Shown here piece by piece: positions 27,889 to 36,390 of a stretch of 64,000 nt of DNA; within the stretch, counting starts at the first letter, position 1; every line of letters starts with the position of its first letter. A program made the translations under genes and the position numbers. The stretch is from the NCBI RefSeq assembly GCF_000482325.1, contig NZ_KI535295.1, forward strand, positions 297,060 to 361,059. Reading direction: 5' to 3'. The notes beneath the pieces were generated by a model. The model had not been told where the DNA came from. It worked only from the letters and a program-made list of their open reading frames with translations, and did not search any database. Source of the DNA: Bacillus sp. UNC438CL73TsuS30. GTDB lineage: Bacteria > Bacillota > Bacilli > Bacillales > Cytobacillaceae.

Positions 27889-29139
27889 ATGACAGTTACT
27901 AATTTAAACCTAACAATCAACTCTGAACGTCTACTTAACCGTATTCATGAACTTGGCCGAACGGGCTTGGACAATGACAACAAAAGAACGAGATTAGCTG
28001 CTTCAGATGCAGACAAAGCGGGGCGTGATCTCGTAGTCACTTGGATGAAGGAAATAGGATTGGAAGTTGAAATCGACAGAATCGGTAATATCTTTGGGAT
28101 TTGGTATGGTACTGAAAATAGAAATGAAGCACCAATTATGCTGGGGTCGCACATTGACACAGTGATTAATGCCGGTATGTACGACGGATGCTATGGGGTT
28201 CTTTCTGGGCTTGAAGTAATAACCACTTTACAGGTGACAGGTTTTGTTCCTAATCGTCCTATTGCCGTCGCAGCATTTACCAATGAGGAGGGAGTGCGCT
28301 ATCAGCCTGACATGATGGGATCTCTTGTGTACGCTGGCGGGCTCTCGGTTGAGGATGCGCTTAAATCGGTTGGTACGGATGGTACTTTATTAGGCATAGA
28401 GCTTGAACGTATTGGATATGCCGGTACAAAGGAGCCGGGCTTTTTGAAGCCACACGCTTACATTGAGCTTCATGTCGAACAAGGTCCTATTCTAGAAAAA
28501 GTGGGTATTCCAATTGGTGCGGTTGAAAATCTTCAAGGTATTTCTTGGCAGCGTATTACAATTGAGGGTGTTGCTAATCACGCTGGTACTACACCAACTG
28601 ATATGCGGCGTGATGCAGGACTGGCAGCGGCTCGGGTAATTACCTATTTACGTGATCGTGCGATAGCTTCTAATGGGCAAACTTTTGCAACAGTTGGAAC
28701 GATTAATTTTAAGCCAAATGCTGTTAATGTCATTCCATCATTGGCAACGTTCACTGTTGATTTGCGAAATCCAAACGAGCAGAGATTGAAAGTGGAAGAG
28801 GAGGCACTTGCAAACTACCTCGAAGAATTGGCAGTAACCGAAGAAGTAACCATTACATCGGAACAACTAGTACGTTTCCCTCCAGTCACTTTTGACCAAA
28901 CAATCGTAAAACTGGTAGAGCAAGCTGCAGGAGAGCGCGGACTCCAATCAAGACGAATGACATCTGGAGCGGGACATGATGCTCAAATGATGGCTCGCGT
29001 TTGCCCTACAGCTATGATTTTCGTCCCAAGTATTGACGGTATTAGTCATAATCCTAAAGAGTATACAAAAGATCCCGACTTGATAGCTGGAGCGAATGTA
29101 TTGCTTGATGTCGTTTGCGAACTTGCAGGCAATCAGTAA
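27889..29139 (+). CDS. M20-family N-carbamoyl-L-amino acid hydrolase / allantoate amidohydrolase-like
   Basis: A 416-residue Zn-dependent amidase of the hydantoinase/carbamoylase (AmaB/HyuC/AllC) family. Metal-binding motifs are GSHIDTVINAGMYDG and FTNEEGVRY, followed by HVEQGPILE and a C-terminal SGAGHDAQMM. The dimerisation lid is at about 210-330 (GVANHAGTTPTDMRRDAG). The ATG at 27889 has AGGAG 8 bases upstream; the ATG at 27883 is too close. The natural substrate could be an N-carbamoyl amino acid, or allantoate given urate catabolism in the same window. The neighbouring diaminopropionate lyase favours a ureido amino acid. Confidence 0.85.
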   Translation: MTVTNLNLTINSERLLNRIHELGRTGLDNDNKRTRLAASDADKAGRDLVVTWMKEIGLEVEIDRIGNIFGIWYGTENRNEAPIMLGSHIDTVINAGMYDGCYGVLSGLEVITTLQVTGFVPNRPIAVAAFTNEEGVRYQPDMMGSLVYAGGLSVEDALKSVGTDGTLLGIELERIGYAGTKEPGFLKPHAYIELHVEQGPILEKVGIPIGAVENLQGISWQRITIEGVANHAGTTPTDMRRDAGLAAARVITYLRDRAIASNGQTFATVGTINFKPNAVNVIPSLATFTVDLRNPNEQRLKVEEEALANYLEELAVTEEVTITSEQLVRFPPVTFDQTIVKLVEQAAGERGLQSRRMTSGAGHDAQMMARVCPTAMIFVPSIDGISHNPKEYTKDPDLIAGANVLLDVVCELAGNQ

Positions 29140-29243
29140 AAAAATCTGTTAAGACAAACTAAAAAGCATGGCTTGAAGATTTAAGGTGTCATTCAAATTT
29201 AATTAGGATACCTACAATAAAAAATTGTATTAAGGAGATAAAA

Positions 29244-30470
29244 ATGGGGAGTTCAAAAGAAATTAAATTTATTGTAAATGAAAATGCAAGAAAAGCAGAT
29301 ATTGAGAAAGCATCTGTAGAATTCATTAATAGTGAAGTAATTAAGAAGGTAAGAAATTTTCATAAAAGCTTTCCAGAGTATAAAGTAACTCCACTTCACA
29401 GCTTAGAAGAGTTGTCTAAACAATTAGGAGTTAGCAATATTTGGGTAAAAGATGAATCTTATCGATTTGGACTTAATGCTTTTAAAGTATTAGGTGGTTC
29501 ATTTGCTGTAGGAAAATATTTAGCCAAAAAATTAAACGTCGATATTTCAGAGCTTTCTTTTGAAAAACTAATAAGTAAAGGAATAAAAGAAAAACTTGAA
29601 GACATTACTTTTGTAACAGCAACTGATGGAAATCATGGAAGAGGAATTGCTTGGGCAGCAAATCAGCTAGGACAAAAATCAGTCGTATTTATGCCAAAAG
29701 GATCTTCAGAAATAAGATTAAATAATATAAGAAAGGAAGGAGCAGAAGCTTCTATAACAGATCTTAACTATGATGATACAGTTAGACTGGCAAGCCAGAA
29801 GGCTGAGGAAAACGGCTGGGTCTTGGTACAAGATACGGCTTGGGATGGATATGAAGAGATTCCAACTTGGATTATGCAGGGTTATGGAACGATCCCGGAT
29901 GAAGCAGTGGAGCAGATTGCCGAAGCTGGTGATGAACGACCAACGCATGTGTTTTTACAAGCCGGAGTTGGCTCCTTTGCAGGCAGTATGCTCGGATATC
30001 TAGCCGGGAAATTCGGAGATGAACGTCCTATTACAGTTATTGTCGAACCGGATAAAGCGGCCTGTTTATACAAATCTATGAATATTGGTGATGGACAACC
30101 CCATTCTGTAACGGGCGCTTTGAATACGATTATGGCAGGTTTAGCATGTGGGGAACCAAGTACAACTTCTTGGGGGGTTTTAAAAGATTATGCTGAGGCT
30201 TTTGTTTCTTGTCCAGACTATGTGGCCGCGCGAGGTATGCGAATTCTTGCAAACCCATTGGGCAGTGACCCTCAAATTGTTTCAGGTGAATCTGGTGCAG
30301 TTGGTTTGGGATTAGTTAGTCTATTGGCTGAAAACAAAATGCTCAATGTTATGAAAGAAATGTTGAAACTGAATCAAGATTCGAAGATTCTTATTATCAG
30401 CACAGAAGGTGACACGGATCCGGAGAATTATAGAAAAGTAGTATGGGATGAGGCATATCCATCTGTATAA
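29244..30470 (+). CDS. dpaL: Diaminopropionate ammonia-lyase (YgeX/DpaL-like)
   Basis: A 408-residue fold-type II PLP enzyme that converts 2,3-diaminopropionate to pyruvate and two ammonia. The PLP lysine is Lys 81 in SYRFGLNAFKVLGGS. ATDGNHGRGIAWAA is the family motif before the phosphate-binding region, and LQAGVGSFAGSM is the glycine loop. It lies 104 bp after the carbamoylase gene and 40 bp before the M20 gene, in one direction. In E. coli the same enzyme sits with an M20 hydrolase (YgeY) in a purine-linked cluster, which makes this arrangement noteworthy. Confidence 0.9.
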   Translation: MGSSKEIKFIVNENARKADIEKASVEFINSEVIKKVRNFHKSFPEYKVTPLHSLEELSKQLGVSNIWVKDESYRFGLNAFKVLGGSFAVGKYLAKKLNVDISELSFEKLISKGIKEKLEDITFVTATDGNHGRGIAWAANQLGQKSVVFMPKGSSEIRLNNIRKEGAEASITDLNYDDTVRLASQKAEENGWVLVQDTAWDGYEEIPTWIMQGYGTIPDEAVEQIAEAGDERPTHVFLQAGVGSFAGSMLGYLAGKFGDERPITVIVEPDKAACLYKSMNIGDGQPHSVTGALNTIMAGLACGEPSTTSWGVLKDYAEAFVSCPDYVAARGMRILANPLGSDPQIVSGESGAVGLGLVSLLAENKMLNVMKEMLKLNQDSKILIISTEGDTDPENYRKVVWDEAYPSV

Positions 30471-30510
30471 TCCATTTAAATAAAAATATTTTATGAGAGG
30501 GTGAAAGAAT

Positions 30511-31673
30511 ATGACTAATGGAAATTTTGAAAAACAGCTTACTGAGTGGCGGCACTATCTTCATGCGTATCCTGAAAGTGCTTTTGAAGAAATAAATACT
30601 TCTGAATATATTGCTAAAGTCTTAACGGATATGGGATTAGAGGTTTATAGAAATATTGGTGGTACTGGGATTGTTGCAAATCTTACAATGGGGGATGGAA
30701 AAGGTATTATAGGTATTAGAACAGATATGGATGCTATTAACCTAACGGAAGAGGTTGAACATCCATATAAATCCCAGAATTTAGGTAAAATGCATGCGTG
30801 TGGTCATGATGGACATATGGCTACCATTTTGGGCGCAGCCAAGTTATTAACGGAACGCAAAGATTTTAACGGGACAGTTCGGTTTATTTTTCAACCTGCA
30901 GAAGAAATTGGCAAAGGCGCTTTTGCCATGATGCAGGATGGACTTTTTGAACGTTTTCCGGTAGATGAGATTTATGGAATTCACAATATGCCAGGTATGC
31001 CTGCGGGTTCCATTGCAACACGTGTGGGCGGAATAATGGCAAGTGAGGATAACTTTGTCATCCGTATTAAGGGACAAGGCTCACATGCTTCAAGCCCACA
31101 TATGGGGAAAGACCCGATCGTTATTGCGTCTGAAATTATTATTGCTTTGCAAACCATTATCTCTCGTAATATGAACCCGAATGTTCCTGCTGTAATTTCA
31201 TGTACTGAATTTATAACAGATGGGATTCGTAATGCGATACCTACGAATGTAGTGATTAAAGGGGATACTAGAAGTTATACCCCAGAGGTACAAAAGCTGC
31301 TAGAAGAACGAATGAGAACGATTTGTGAGGGAATTTGCAAAATAAATGGGGCAGAATGTCAATTTGAATATACCCATGAATCGCACCGACAGTTAACTGG
31401 GCAGAGTGTGTTGATTTTGCGGTAAAAGCAGCCCAAAATGTGGTTGGTGAAAATAATGTGGATGGAAATTGTCCAAAGTGGATGGCTTCAGAAGATTTTG
31501 GTACGTTTCTACAGAAGGTTCCAGGTTGTTTTGTATTTATAGGAAATGGTGATGATTCTGAAGGAGTAGGGAATGTTCCTCTTCATAACTCGTGCTATGA
31601 CTTTAATGATAAGATATTAACCATTGGAGCGGAATATTTTGCAGAGTTAATTAAAGTCCGCTTACCAAAATAA
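30511..31673 (+). pseudogene. M20D amidohydrolase, frameshifted near residue 290
   Basis: Two ORFs in different frames (30511-31425 and the downstream frame to 31673) make up one M20 deacylase of about 387 residues. The N-terminal part has the metal motif HACGHDGHMATILG and FQPAEEIGKGA. The C-terminal part has WMASEDFGTFLQKVPG and FIGNGDD. At about 31380 the sequence reads CATGAATCGCACCGAC. One extra T would give His-Glu-Phe-Ala-Pro-Thr-Val-Asn-Trp and join the frames without loss, so a single-base deletion (or sequencing error) is implied. If real, the deacylase step of this operon is lost. Confidence 0.88.
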
Positions 31674-32078
31674 ATAGTTTAATATTTTTAAATGCTAAGT
31701 ATGTCGTACGGTATTTAAGGTCTTGGAATTATTTTTCCGAGACCTAGCGGTATTAGTAGAAAAAACCTAAAGTTTATTTTGAACAGATGTTTCTTTGAAG
31801 CTAATCTGTTCTTTTTTATGTACATTATTTTTCAAAATCACAAGTTAGAAGACCATTTATGTACAATATTTTCTGTAAGCTGAAGAGCCTCAGAAACAAA
31901 ATATTGGGGGTTGGGACTTGTTCTACATCTAAAATAGGATGTTAATACATTTTAAGGTCAAAAAGATTCGAATTTTTTTATAGATAATGTCTCTTACTTT
32001 TACTTCTTTGAGTGATAAAATGAATTGAATGATATTGAATCAAAACATAAAAGGTAAATCGGCAGAGAGGAGTTACTT
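31674..32078. other. Gene-free interval between the M20 and UPF0316 genes
   Basis: It contains a hairpin (AGGTCTTGGAA / TTTCCGAGACCT, 31718-31745), a clear terminator at 31781 and an imperfect direct repeat of TTTATGTACA at 31815 and 31856. No coding sequence is evident. Confidence 0.5.
31781..31817 (+). terminator. Terminator of the carbamoylase-dpaL-M20 operon
   Basis: A perfect 8-bp stem (GAACAGAT / ATCTGTTC) is followed by TTTTTT. Confidence 0.8.
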
Positions 32079-32615
32079 ATGCTACTAAATATTATTTTAA
32101 TTTTTGCGCTTCAGTTGGTGTATGTCCCTATTTTGACACTTCGGACCATTTTTTTGGTGAAGAATATGAGTATAGCAGCTTCATCATTTGGAATACTGGA
32201 GGCACTAATTTATGTTTTCGGTCTTTCCTTAGTTTTTTCAGGTCACCAAAGCATTGCTGAAATGGTCGTTTATGCTGTAGGTTTTGGCGTAGGATTATAT
32301 ATTGGTTCACGGATTGAAAATAAGCTAGCCATTGGCTACACTTGTTTAGTTGTAAATCTAATGGAAATTAATGAAGAACTTATTACTCTATTAAGAAATA
32401 AAGGATTCGGGGTTACTGTCTTTGAGGGGATGGGACGCGATAGTAAAAGATATCAATTAGAAATACTAACAAAGCGAAATCGTGAAAATGAAGTGATGGA
32501 TTTAATTGAAGAATACGAGCCGAAAGCGTTCATCATCTCTTATGAACCTCGAAGATTTAAAGGCGGTTACCTAATTAAAGCGATGAAAAAGCATTTGAAA
32601 AAGGCAACACTGTAA
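32079..32615 (+). CDS. UPF0316 membrane protein (DUF5698 plus DUF2179, YebE-like)
   Basis: A 178-residue protein with three TM helices in the first 85 residues (TLRTIFLVKNMSIAASSFGILE region and FGVGLYIGSRIENKLAIGY), then a soluble DUF2179 domain (about 95-165, containing GFGVTVFEGMGRDSKRYQLE). Its function is unknown. AGAGAGGAG precedes the ATG. It is monocistronic with its own terminator. Confidence 0.85.
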   Translation: MLLNIILIFALQLVYVPILTLRTIFLVKNMSIAASSFGILEALIYVFGLSLVFSGHQSIAEMVVYAVGFGVGLYIGSRIENKLAIGYTCLVVNLMEINEELITLLRNKGFGVTVFEGMGRDSKRYQLEILTKRNRENEVMDLIEEYEPKAFIISYEPRRFKGGYLIKAMKKHLKKATL

Positions 32616-32642
32616 AACAGTGTAACTTATTATGAAAATAGT

Positions 32643-32692
32643 AAAAAGGATTGTGTGTGTAGTTGTAAAACTACATCACAATCCTTTTTTTA
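32643..32692 (+). terminator. Terminator of the UPF0316 gene
   Basis: AAAGGATTGTG and CACAATCCTTT bracket an inner stem (TGTAGTT / AACTACA), followed by a T-tract. Confidence 0.9.
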
Positions 32693-32839
32693 TTTCAAGC
32701 AGTGTTAAATAAATTAGTAGAGATATTTTACACACTGTCCAATGAAGCATATCAAGACTTGATGTATCTTTAAATTGGTTGATATTTAAAAAAATTCTTA
32801 ATTTTTCAATTTACATTTTTTGACGAAGAGGTGATCGTA

Positions 32840-33202
32840 ATGATTTTAGAAAAAGCAGAGATTGAATCCGTTTTAATTAGCAATAGTATTACTCAAAAAA
32901 TGTACATCAATGGCGAGTGGGTATTAAGTGAATCCAATCAAACAAGAGAAATTATTAATCCTGCAAATGGAGAGGTAATTGGAACCGTTACTGAAGGATC
33001 AGTAGAAAATGCAAAAATGGCAATTGAAGCAGCACGAAAGGCGTTTTATGGGAATGGATGGATGAATAGCAAAGCCAGACATCGTGCTGAACTTCTTCTT
33101 CAAATTTCAAATAAATTAGAAGAAAGAAAAGAAGAATTTGCTTATTTGGATACATTGAATAATGGAAAAACATTCCTGGGGCTTCGTCGTGTTAAATCTT
33201 GA
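32840..33202 (+). pseudogene. Truncated aldehyde dehydrogenase (N-terminal fragment)
   Basis: A 120-residue fragment matching the N-terminus of NAD-dependent aldehyde dehydrogenases (MYINGEWVLSESNQTREI, NPANGEVIGTVTEGS, AARKAF). Family members run to about 490 residues. Here homology ends at NNGKTF (normally D-x-GKP/T), followed by nine unrelated residues, a stop and a terminator within a few bases. The NAD-binding and catalytic Glu/Cys regions are gone. GAGGTG precedes the ATG at 32840. It is probably a deletion remnant; its original partner genes cannot be inferred. Confidence 0.8.
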
Positions 33203-33203
33203 A

Positions 33204-33240
33204 ACTGCCGAAGGGTCGAACCCCTTTGGCAGTATTTTTT
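33204..33240 (+). terminator. Terminator directly after the truncated aldehyde dehydrogenase
   Basis: ACTGCCGAAGGG pairs with CCCTTTGGCAGT (one G-U pair), followed by ATTTTTT, starting 2 bp after the stop codon. Confidence 0.85.
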
Positions 33241-33297
33241 AATTTGGATTGGATATCCGCGATTATATTAATTTATCTGCGTTGTGTTTCCTAAAAA

Positions 33298-34716
33298 CTA
33301 CTCATCAACCAATTTCTTCTCACTTATTTTCAAATTGAATTTTTTTAACCGACGAATGATATAGGATTGGGATACACCGAGTTTTTTTGCTGTTTTCCAA
33401 GTGCTATTCGTTTCGTTATAGGTTTTAATTAATATACTTTTTTCAATCTGTTCTAAATAGATGGGTAAACTCATTTCTTCAACGTTTTGAAGGAGCATTT
33501 GTTGAGACTGCTGAAGGGGGAAGTCACTTGGTAAATCTTCTAGATCAATTTTGGGTCCAGCAGATGTAATCACTAGGCGTTCCATTAAATTTTCAAGTTC
33601 ACGAATATTTCCTTCCCAACTGTAATTGTATAAGGCATCCATTAAGTTTTTGGTTAAAGTTTGCCCGCGGTTATACTTTTGGTTAAATTTACTTAAATAA
33701 AAATTCAACAGTGGAATAATATCTTCTTTTCTTTCACGTAAAGGGGGAATTTTCATAGGAAGGATGTTTAAACGATAAAATAAGTCCTTACGAAATGTTC
33801 CTTCCTTGACGCGTTCCATTAAATTTACATTGGTGGCTGCAATAATTCGTACATCCGCTTGTTGTACCTGGTTATCCCCAATCATCCGATAGGTCTTGTT
33901 TTGTAAAAATTGCAGAAGCTTTGATTGTAGATGAAGAGGGAATTCTCCGATCTCATCTAAAAATAAAGTCCCCTGATCAGCCGCTGCAATTAAACCGAGT
34001 TTTCCATTCGCATTGGCCCCTGTAAATGCCCCCTTTTTGTACCCAAATAATTCTGATTCAATGAGCGATTCTGGAATGGCACCGCAGTCTAAATGAATAA
34101 ATGGTTTATGATTACGACTGCTCAACTGATGAATTCGGTGGGCAAAGGCTGTTTTTCCAACACCTGTTTCTCCAGTTAATAGAATCGTTGTCTCGACATC
34201 CGCAATTTTTTGAGACCATACAGAAACGGATTGTGCAGCTTTACTTTTTCCAACATAGAATTCTTCTTCCTGCTGATTTTGTTGCAAAATTAGCTCGCGA
34301 ATTTGCTGTTTATATAGTTGTAAAATAGACTCAATTTTTTCTAATTCACTTGATTGATTGATCGCTTGGGATAATTGTCTTGCATGCGTTACAATATATT
34401 GAATATCCCCGTTCTCGTCTGGAATATAGTCACCAGAAACAAGCAAGCGACCATGATTTTGAGTGATCTGGGCGGTGCTTATAAAGCGTTTTTGTTCGAT
34501 AACAAGCCTAGAGATAGAAGGTGAAAAAACCCCCTGTTTTTCCATTTCAAAAACGTTATTGCCAATTAATTTAGCAATTGAAAAAGTTTCTGCAGCCGCT
34601 TGATTCACCCACAATACTTTCCCATTTTTATCGTTAATCCAAATAGGATCTTTCAATGTATTAAAAATCTTTATAAGTAATTCACCATCAAATTGTTGTA
34701 AGACTTCTGCTGTCAA
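33298..34716 (-). CDS. Sigma-54-dependent transcriptional activator (PAS-AAA+-HTH)
   Basis: An enhancer-binding protein of about 472 residues. A PAS-like sensor (about 10-115, IKIFNTLKDPIWINDKNGKV) precedes the AAA+ domain. The AAA+ domain has Walker A GETGVGKT, the sigma-54-contacting GAFTGA loop (KKGAFTGANANG) and Walker B GTLFLDEIGEF. A Fis-type helix-turn-helix ends the protein (WKTAKKLGVSQSYIIRRLKKF). A TTG at 34716 with GGGGGG 6 bases upstream is the likely start; an in-frame ATG at 34737 has only a weak site. It is divergent from an operon with a clear -24/-12 promoter. It resembles RocR-type activators of amino acid catabolism, and the ligand is unknown. Confidence 0.9.
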   Translation of the reverse strand: MTAEVLQQFDGELLIKIFNTLKDPIWINDKNGKVLWVNQAAAETFSIAKLIGNNVFEMEKQGVFSPSISRLVIEQKRFISTAQITQNHGRLLVSGDYIPDENGDIQYIVTHARQLSQAINQSSELEKIESILQLYKQQIRELILQQNQQEEEFYVGKSKAAQSVSVWSQKIADVETTILLTGETGVGKTAFAHRIHQLSSRNHKPFIHLDCGAIPESLIESELFGYKKGAFTGANANGKLGLIAAADQGTLFLDEIGEFPLHLQSKLLQFLQNKTYRMIGDNQVQQADVRIIAATNVNLMERVKEGTFRKDLFYRLNILPMKIPPLRERKEDIIPLLNFYLSKFNQKYNRGQTLTKNLMDALYNYSWEGNIRELENLMERLVITSAGPKIDLEDLPSDFPLQQSQQMLLQNVEEMSLPIYLEQIEKSILIKTYNETNSTWKTAKKLGVSQSYIIRRLKKFNLKISEKKLVDE

Positions 34717-34860
34717 AGTGTTCCCCCCATTCATCATTCATTTCCACATGCAAGAAAAGTATTAAAACTTCTAATTGATTCGAAATCGACTCATGTTAGA
34801 CCCCTGTGTAAGAAACTATAGCACATAATAAGGTGTAGTTATACATTTTTCGACATAAAT

Positions 34861-34878
34861 TGAATCTAATTAGAATCA
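34861..34878. promoter_or_regulatory. Candidate upstream activator sequence for the sigma-54 activator
   Basis: TGAATCTAATTAGAATCA is an 18-bp near-palindrome (16 of 18 positions symmetrical). It lies about 98-115 bp upstream of the predicted transcription start, the usual distance for an enhancer site. Confidence 0.5.
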
Positions 34879-34948
34879 TGAAGTTAAATCCGAATTATAA
34901 ATTCAATGTTGAGTTATTCGAAAGTACTGACTTATCAGTGTTTTGAAA

Positions 34949-34966
34949 TTGGCATGCTTCTTGCAT
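34949..34966 (+). promoter_or_regulatory. Sigma-54 (SigL) -24/-12 promoter
   Basis: TGGCAT-N5-TTGCAT matches the consensus TGGCAC-N5-TTGCW, with the invariant GG and GC correctly spaced. Transcription would start near 34976, 37 bp before the aminotransferase ATG. The adjacent divergent gene encodes a sigma-54 activator. Confidence 0.88.
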
Positions 34967-35012
34967 ATTTATAAATCGTACTTAAATATAGGGATAGAAG
35001 GGGGAGAGCATC

Positions 35013-36188
35013 ATGGATCATTTACTAAGTAAAACAGTTAAAAACATTAAAATTTCTGCCATTCGTGAAATCGGAAACAAAGTGGCAAATGATCCTTCGA
35101 TTATTAACTTTACAATTGGACAACCGGATTTTGTAACACCGGATTCCATTTTAGAAGCGGGAAAACGTGCAATTGAAGCATGGAAAACTGGTTATACACA
35201 TAACTCAGGTGTGCCTGAACTTAGACAAGCTGCTTCTGACTTTGTAAAAAGACGTTATCAACTAAATTATCGCCCAGAAGATGAAATTCTAATTACAATG
35301 GGAGCCAGTGAAGCGTTGGATATTGCCTTTCGCACAATATTAGAGCCTGGCGATGAAGTCATTTTACCAGCACCAATTTATCCAGGTTATGAACCACTTA
35401 TTCGTATGTGCTTCGCAAAACCTGTGTTTGTGGATACTCGAAATAATAATTATAAAATCTCTGCAAAATTAATTGAAGAAAATATCACAGAAAAAACAAA
35501 ATGTGTTGTTTTACCCTATCCATCAAACCCAACGGGTGCTATTTTAAACGCTCAAGAATTAGAAGAAATTACAAACCTATTAAAAGATAAAGATCTTTTT
35601 ATTATTTCAGACGAGATATATAGTGAACTCACATATGGATTGAAACATATTTCCATCGCTTCATTCCCAGAAATGAAAGAGAAATGCATTGTCATCAATG
35701 GTTTATCAAAGTCCCATGCAATGACAGGTTGGAGAATTGGTTACACATTAGCCCCTGCTTATATCACAGATGAAATGTTTAAAGTTCATGCCTATAACTG
35801 TGTATGTGCAAGTTCGGTCAGTCAATACGCTGCCATCGAGGCATTACATCACGATCTACCAGAAGTCGAAGAAATGCGTCAAGCATACGAAAAACGGCGT
35901 AACTATGTTTATCAACGTATTACGGACATGGGCTTAGAAACCATTAAACCAGATGGTGCGTTTTATTTATTTGTTTCAATCGAAAAAACAGGTTTAAGTT
36001 CGAATGAATTTATCCATCAACTTGTAGATGAAGCGAAAGTGGCCGTCATTCCGGGATATGGTTTTTCTGAATATGGCGAAGGTTACATCCGTATTTCGTA
36101 TGCATGTTCAATGGAGATGCTAGAAGAGGGAATGAACCGTATGAAACGGTTTGTACAAACTTTATTAAAAGTAGAGGAGGCTATTTAA
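35013..36188 (+). CDS. Class I aminotransferase (PatA-like), sigma-54 operon
   Basis: A 391-residue fold-type I PLP aminotransferase that moves an amino group from an amino acid to a 2-oxoacid. The PLP lysine lies in INGLSKSHAMTGWRIGY. SNPTGAILN and SDEIYSELTYG hold the Asn and Asp/Tyr cofactor contacts. GAAGGGGGAG precedes the ATG. It is the first gene downstream of the -24/-12 promoter. It is a clear paralogue of the aminotransferase at 47119, sharing long blocks such as MGASEALDIAFRTIL versus IGASEALDIAFRTIL. Confidence 0.88.
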   Translation: MDHLLSKTVKNIKISAIREIGNKVANDPSIINFTIGQPDFVTPDSILEAGKRAIEAWKTGYTHNSGVPELRQAASDFVKRRYQLNYRPEDEILITMGASEALDIAFRTILEPGDEVILPAPIYPGYEPLIRMCFAKPVFVDTRNNNYKISAKLIEENITEKTKCVVLPYPSNPTGAILNAQELEEITNLLKDKDLFIISDEIYSELTYGLKHISIASFPEMKEKCIVINGLSKSHAMTGWRIGYTLAPAYITDEMFKVHAYNCVCASSVSQYAAIEALHHDLPEVEEMRQAYEKRRNYVYQRITDMGLETIKPDGAFYLFVSIEKTGLSSNEFIHQLVDEAKVAVIPGYGFSEYGEGYIRISYACSMEMLEEGMNRMKRFVQTLLKVEEAI

Positions 36189-36189
36189 T

Positions 36190-36390
36190 TTGAAACCATA
36201 CTATTTTCTGGCGTTTATTCCAGTTGTGGCTTTCCTTATAGGTGTGCCCCTAGTAAATCAAATTGAACTTTATGTCTTAGGACTGCCTTTCACAATGTTT
36301 TGGATCGTATTGTGGGTTATTTTAAGTTCTTTAACTATATTTATTTTGTATCGTTTTGATCCACAGGATGAGGAGGAGGTGTCAGAATGA
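36190..36390 (+). CDS. DUF3311-type small membrane subunit of a symporter
   Basis: A 66-residue protein with two TM helices and an acidic tail (FDPQDEEEVSE). Proteins of this size and pattern (YhdT/YhjC-like, DUF3311) are encoded just before sodium:solute symporters. It starts with TTG, with GAGGAGG 9 bases upstream, right after the aminotransferase stop, and overlaps the symporter start by 4 bp. Confidence 0.8.
   Translation: MKPYYFLAFIPVVAFLIGVPLVNQIELYVLGLPFTMFWIVLWVILSSLTIFILYRFDPQDEEEVSE

Noticed and set aside
31815..31880. A direct repeat of TTTATGTACA spaced 41 bp could be a paired regulator site.
   Set aside because: It is short, AT-rich, imperfect outside the core and far from any start codon.
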